From contig CM057136.1 of NCBI GenBank assembly GCA_029964075.1, positions 7,440,001 to 7,504,000 of the forward strand: 64,000 nucleotides of DNA, in the 5' to 3' direction. The position numbers and the translations under genes were made by a program. How positions within the stretch are numbered: the stretch's first letter is position 1; the number at the start of each line of letters is the position of its first letter. Of this stretch, positions 62,235 through 64,000 are shown in pieces. The notes below the pieces were generated by a model. The model searched no databases and had not been told where the DNA came from. It worked only from the letters and a program-made list of their open reading frames with translations. The stretch is from Patiria pectinifera (Eukaryota; Echinodermata; Asteroidea; Valvatida; Asterinidae).

Positions 62235-64000
62235 AAATTATGATTAGCCTCCAAAAATAATATAAATGATTGATTCAGCAGAACTACACGTAGCCCACTT
62301 ATCGATATGATTATTTTTGGCTGTTTCGGCACTTTTGCCGAAACAGCCTTTGTTTTCGTTAAGATTTTTCTTTTTTTTTTTCTTTTTTTTTTTTTCTTTT
62401 TCAGTCATTTTCCCCATAGCATTTGTACACGTTTTTTTTTGTTACCGGCACTTTGGGCACTAAAATCAATCCGATTGACTTTATACTTGGCACACACTTA
62501 GACCAGCACCTGAAGTTGTGTTCCGAACATTGACGTCATGGTGACATCATCGACTAATTTATTATAGAATTTTGAATATTTAATTTTTCCCATAGACTTT
62601 GTACACAGAAATTAAAAAAAAATTGTCGATTTTCAAAGGGCATTTTGGACTCTTTGTCAATAATTCATTTGCACCAATCTTTGTCCAAGCAAAGACCCTA
62701 ATTCAAACAACATTGTGTAATGATGACGTAATGATGACGTCATCCGGTGTGTATTTATAGGCAATTAAATTGTGACACTTTTAATATTTAAAAATGCATA
62801 AGAAATCAACCGTACGCGTCCGCAGCATTCTGTTACCGGCAAGTGGTAGAGTAGGTTGAGGTCTTTATTTTATTCAGTATGCGTGAAATCACGTGACCCT
62901 TGCTTCCGGTCGTAAAAGGCTAAAACCGGAAGTGGCTTATTATTTGAAAATGGTAATAGATATGAACTTGCGTTTAATGGTGTTAGTCTTTTGGCTAAAA
63001 GTATTCTTTAAATCATTTACCAATGACGTCATGCAATCTTCGAGCGCCCTCTAGCGACAGGTTGAAAATTAGCAAAAATGTATTTTGAATAGATGTCTGT
63101 GGCGAAGTTTGTCCGAATCGCCTAAATATTGGTGTATATGATGACCTTGACCCACTTAAGACGTGTACGAAGTTTTAGGCGAATGACGTCATCAGACCGG
63201 AAGTTATAATAAAAAGACCCTTTTTCATTTGAAAATTCCTGAAAAATCAACCATGGCAGTTTTTATGTTAGTTTTTACTTTAATTGTCGATTTAAGGGTA
63301 GGTCTAAAACATTTCAAAGCTTCGAGGCAATAAGCGAACTCGGACATGCCATGCGCACGCTTAAAACTTCAGGCTGACAATACCTCTGCTCTAAAAAATG
63401 CACAGAACGTCTATATGTACCGGTACAACGTACATACACGTACGTTACGCACATACATGTACATCGTATGCCAGTCAGCCTGCAGAGCACCTGTTGCCGA
63501 CGTCAAATCCTGTCCACATCAGAGTGACCGTTTTAGCCGATTTTCGGCTAAATTTGACAGATTTTATGTTCATGTATGCGCATAGTCGGGGACGTATAAT
63601 AAAAAATCATAATGCCAAAAAGCCCTATGTTACGTATTTAAAGGTGCAGTTTTTCTGCAGTGGGATTTTCCACAAGTCTTTTCCTATACAACACTGATAT
63701 CTTACTGAGTAGTTCTGAACTTCAGCCGAGAATTACTATGAGAAGGAAAGAGAAATCATATTTTTTTTCGCGCTGTCATTCGATTGAACATATTCCTAAG
63801 GGTCAGAATATCAAGTAATATTTCATAAAAATGTTTCAGTTCAAAGGCAAATTACAAATTTAAAGGTGCAATGTTTCTGCAGTGGTTTTTTTTTTAGCTT
63901 GTTAACTTTGTACACGTGTTAGCCCATTGACTTTGTACACGTTTTCAAGCCACCATTTCTATAACTTGGCGATCTGGAATCGTCATCAATGTTACAGCCA

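Larger units (their letters stand above)
51810..64000. other. Intronic or intergenic, repeat-dominated; no further gene recognised
   Basis: No saposin-like exon is found downstream of 51809, so this is either a long intron or the gene ends in a way not visible. The repeats listed separately cover much of it. ACATGTAC/GGTACC palindromic words are dense around 53935-54080 and 55524-55560. 62300-64000 shows only short T-rich runs, two low-value ORFs and a GCGCCCTCTAGCGAC word near 63042. Confidence 0.45.

Overview
This window is animal (metazoan) genomic DNA with an endogenous double-stranded DNA virus or Polinton/PLV-like element at its left edge. The rest carries spliced, slowly evolving nuclear genes: LIN54, COPS4 and the start of a saposin-domain gene. 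GT-AG introns, an AT-rich background and dense MITE, foldback and tRNA-SINE repeats point to an invertebrate. An echinoderm or other deuterostome invertebrate is my best guess, which the sequence alone does not prove.

Region 1-9694 (virus-like). It holds compact, intronless, AT-rich genes with almost no spacing. In order they are: the tail of a membrane protein (cut by the window edge), a double-jelly-roll-type major capsid gene broken by one frameshift, an A32/FtsK-like packaging ATPase, several small membrane proteins, a coiled-coil membrane protein, a convergent structural-type gene with an N-terminal frameshift, a penton-like protein, a hydrophobic helical protein, and an antisense TFIIB-like zinc-ribbon gene. 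Similar AT-rich motifs sit directly before most ATGs. A perfect 19-bp hairpin separates two convergent genes. The right flank is a tandem array of ten 83-bp units, each with a perfect 12-bp-arm hairpin. No DNA polymerase B, integrase or protease gene is visible here; if present they would lie left of base 1.

Region 9695-17145. A small spliced gene of unknown function (minus strand) lies beside the array, followed by repeat-rich intergenic DNA.

Region 17146-43064. LIN54 (minus, nine coding exons, 774 codons) and COPS4 (plus, ten coding exons, 405 codons) lie head to head, separated by 2.2 kb. As I recall, the same two genes are neighbours in vertebrates, so this looks like conserved microsynteny. 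LIN54 encodes the DNA-binding subunit of the MuvB/DREAM cell-cycle complex, and COPS4 a PCI subunit of the COP9 signalosome. LIN54 introns contain partial exon duplications.

Region 43065-64000. Intergenic repeats, then a secreted saposin-domain gene whose first four exons (47870-51809) are visible and whose 3' end is not found. The last 12 kb is mostly repeats: TA-, TTAA- and 8-bp-flanked non-autonomous transposons, long palindromes, a roughly 3-kb inverted-repeat-bounded segment with coding-like ORFs, and SINEs.
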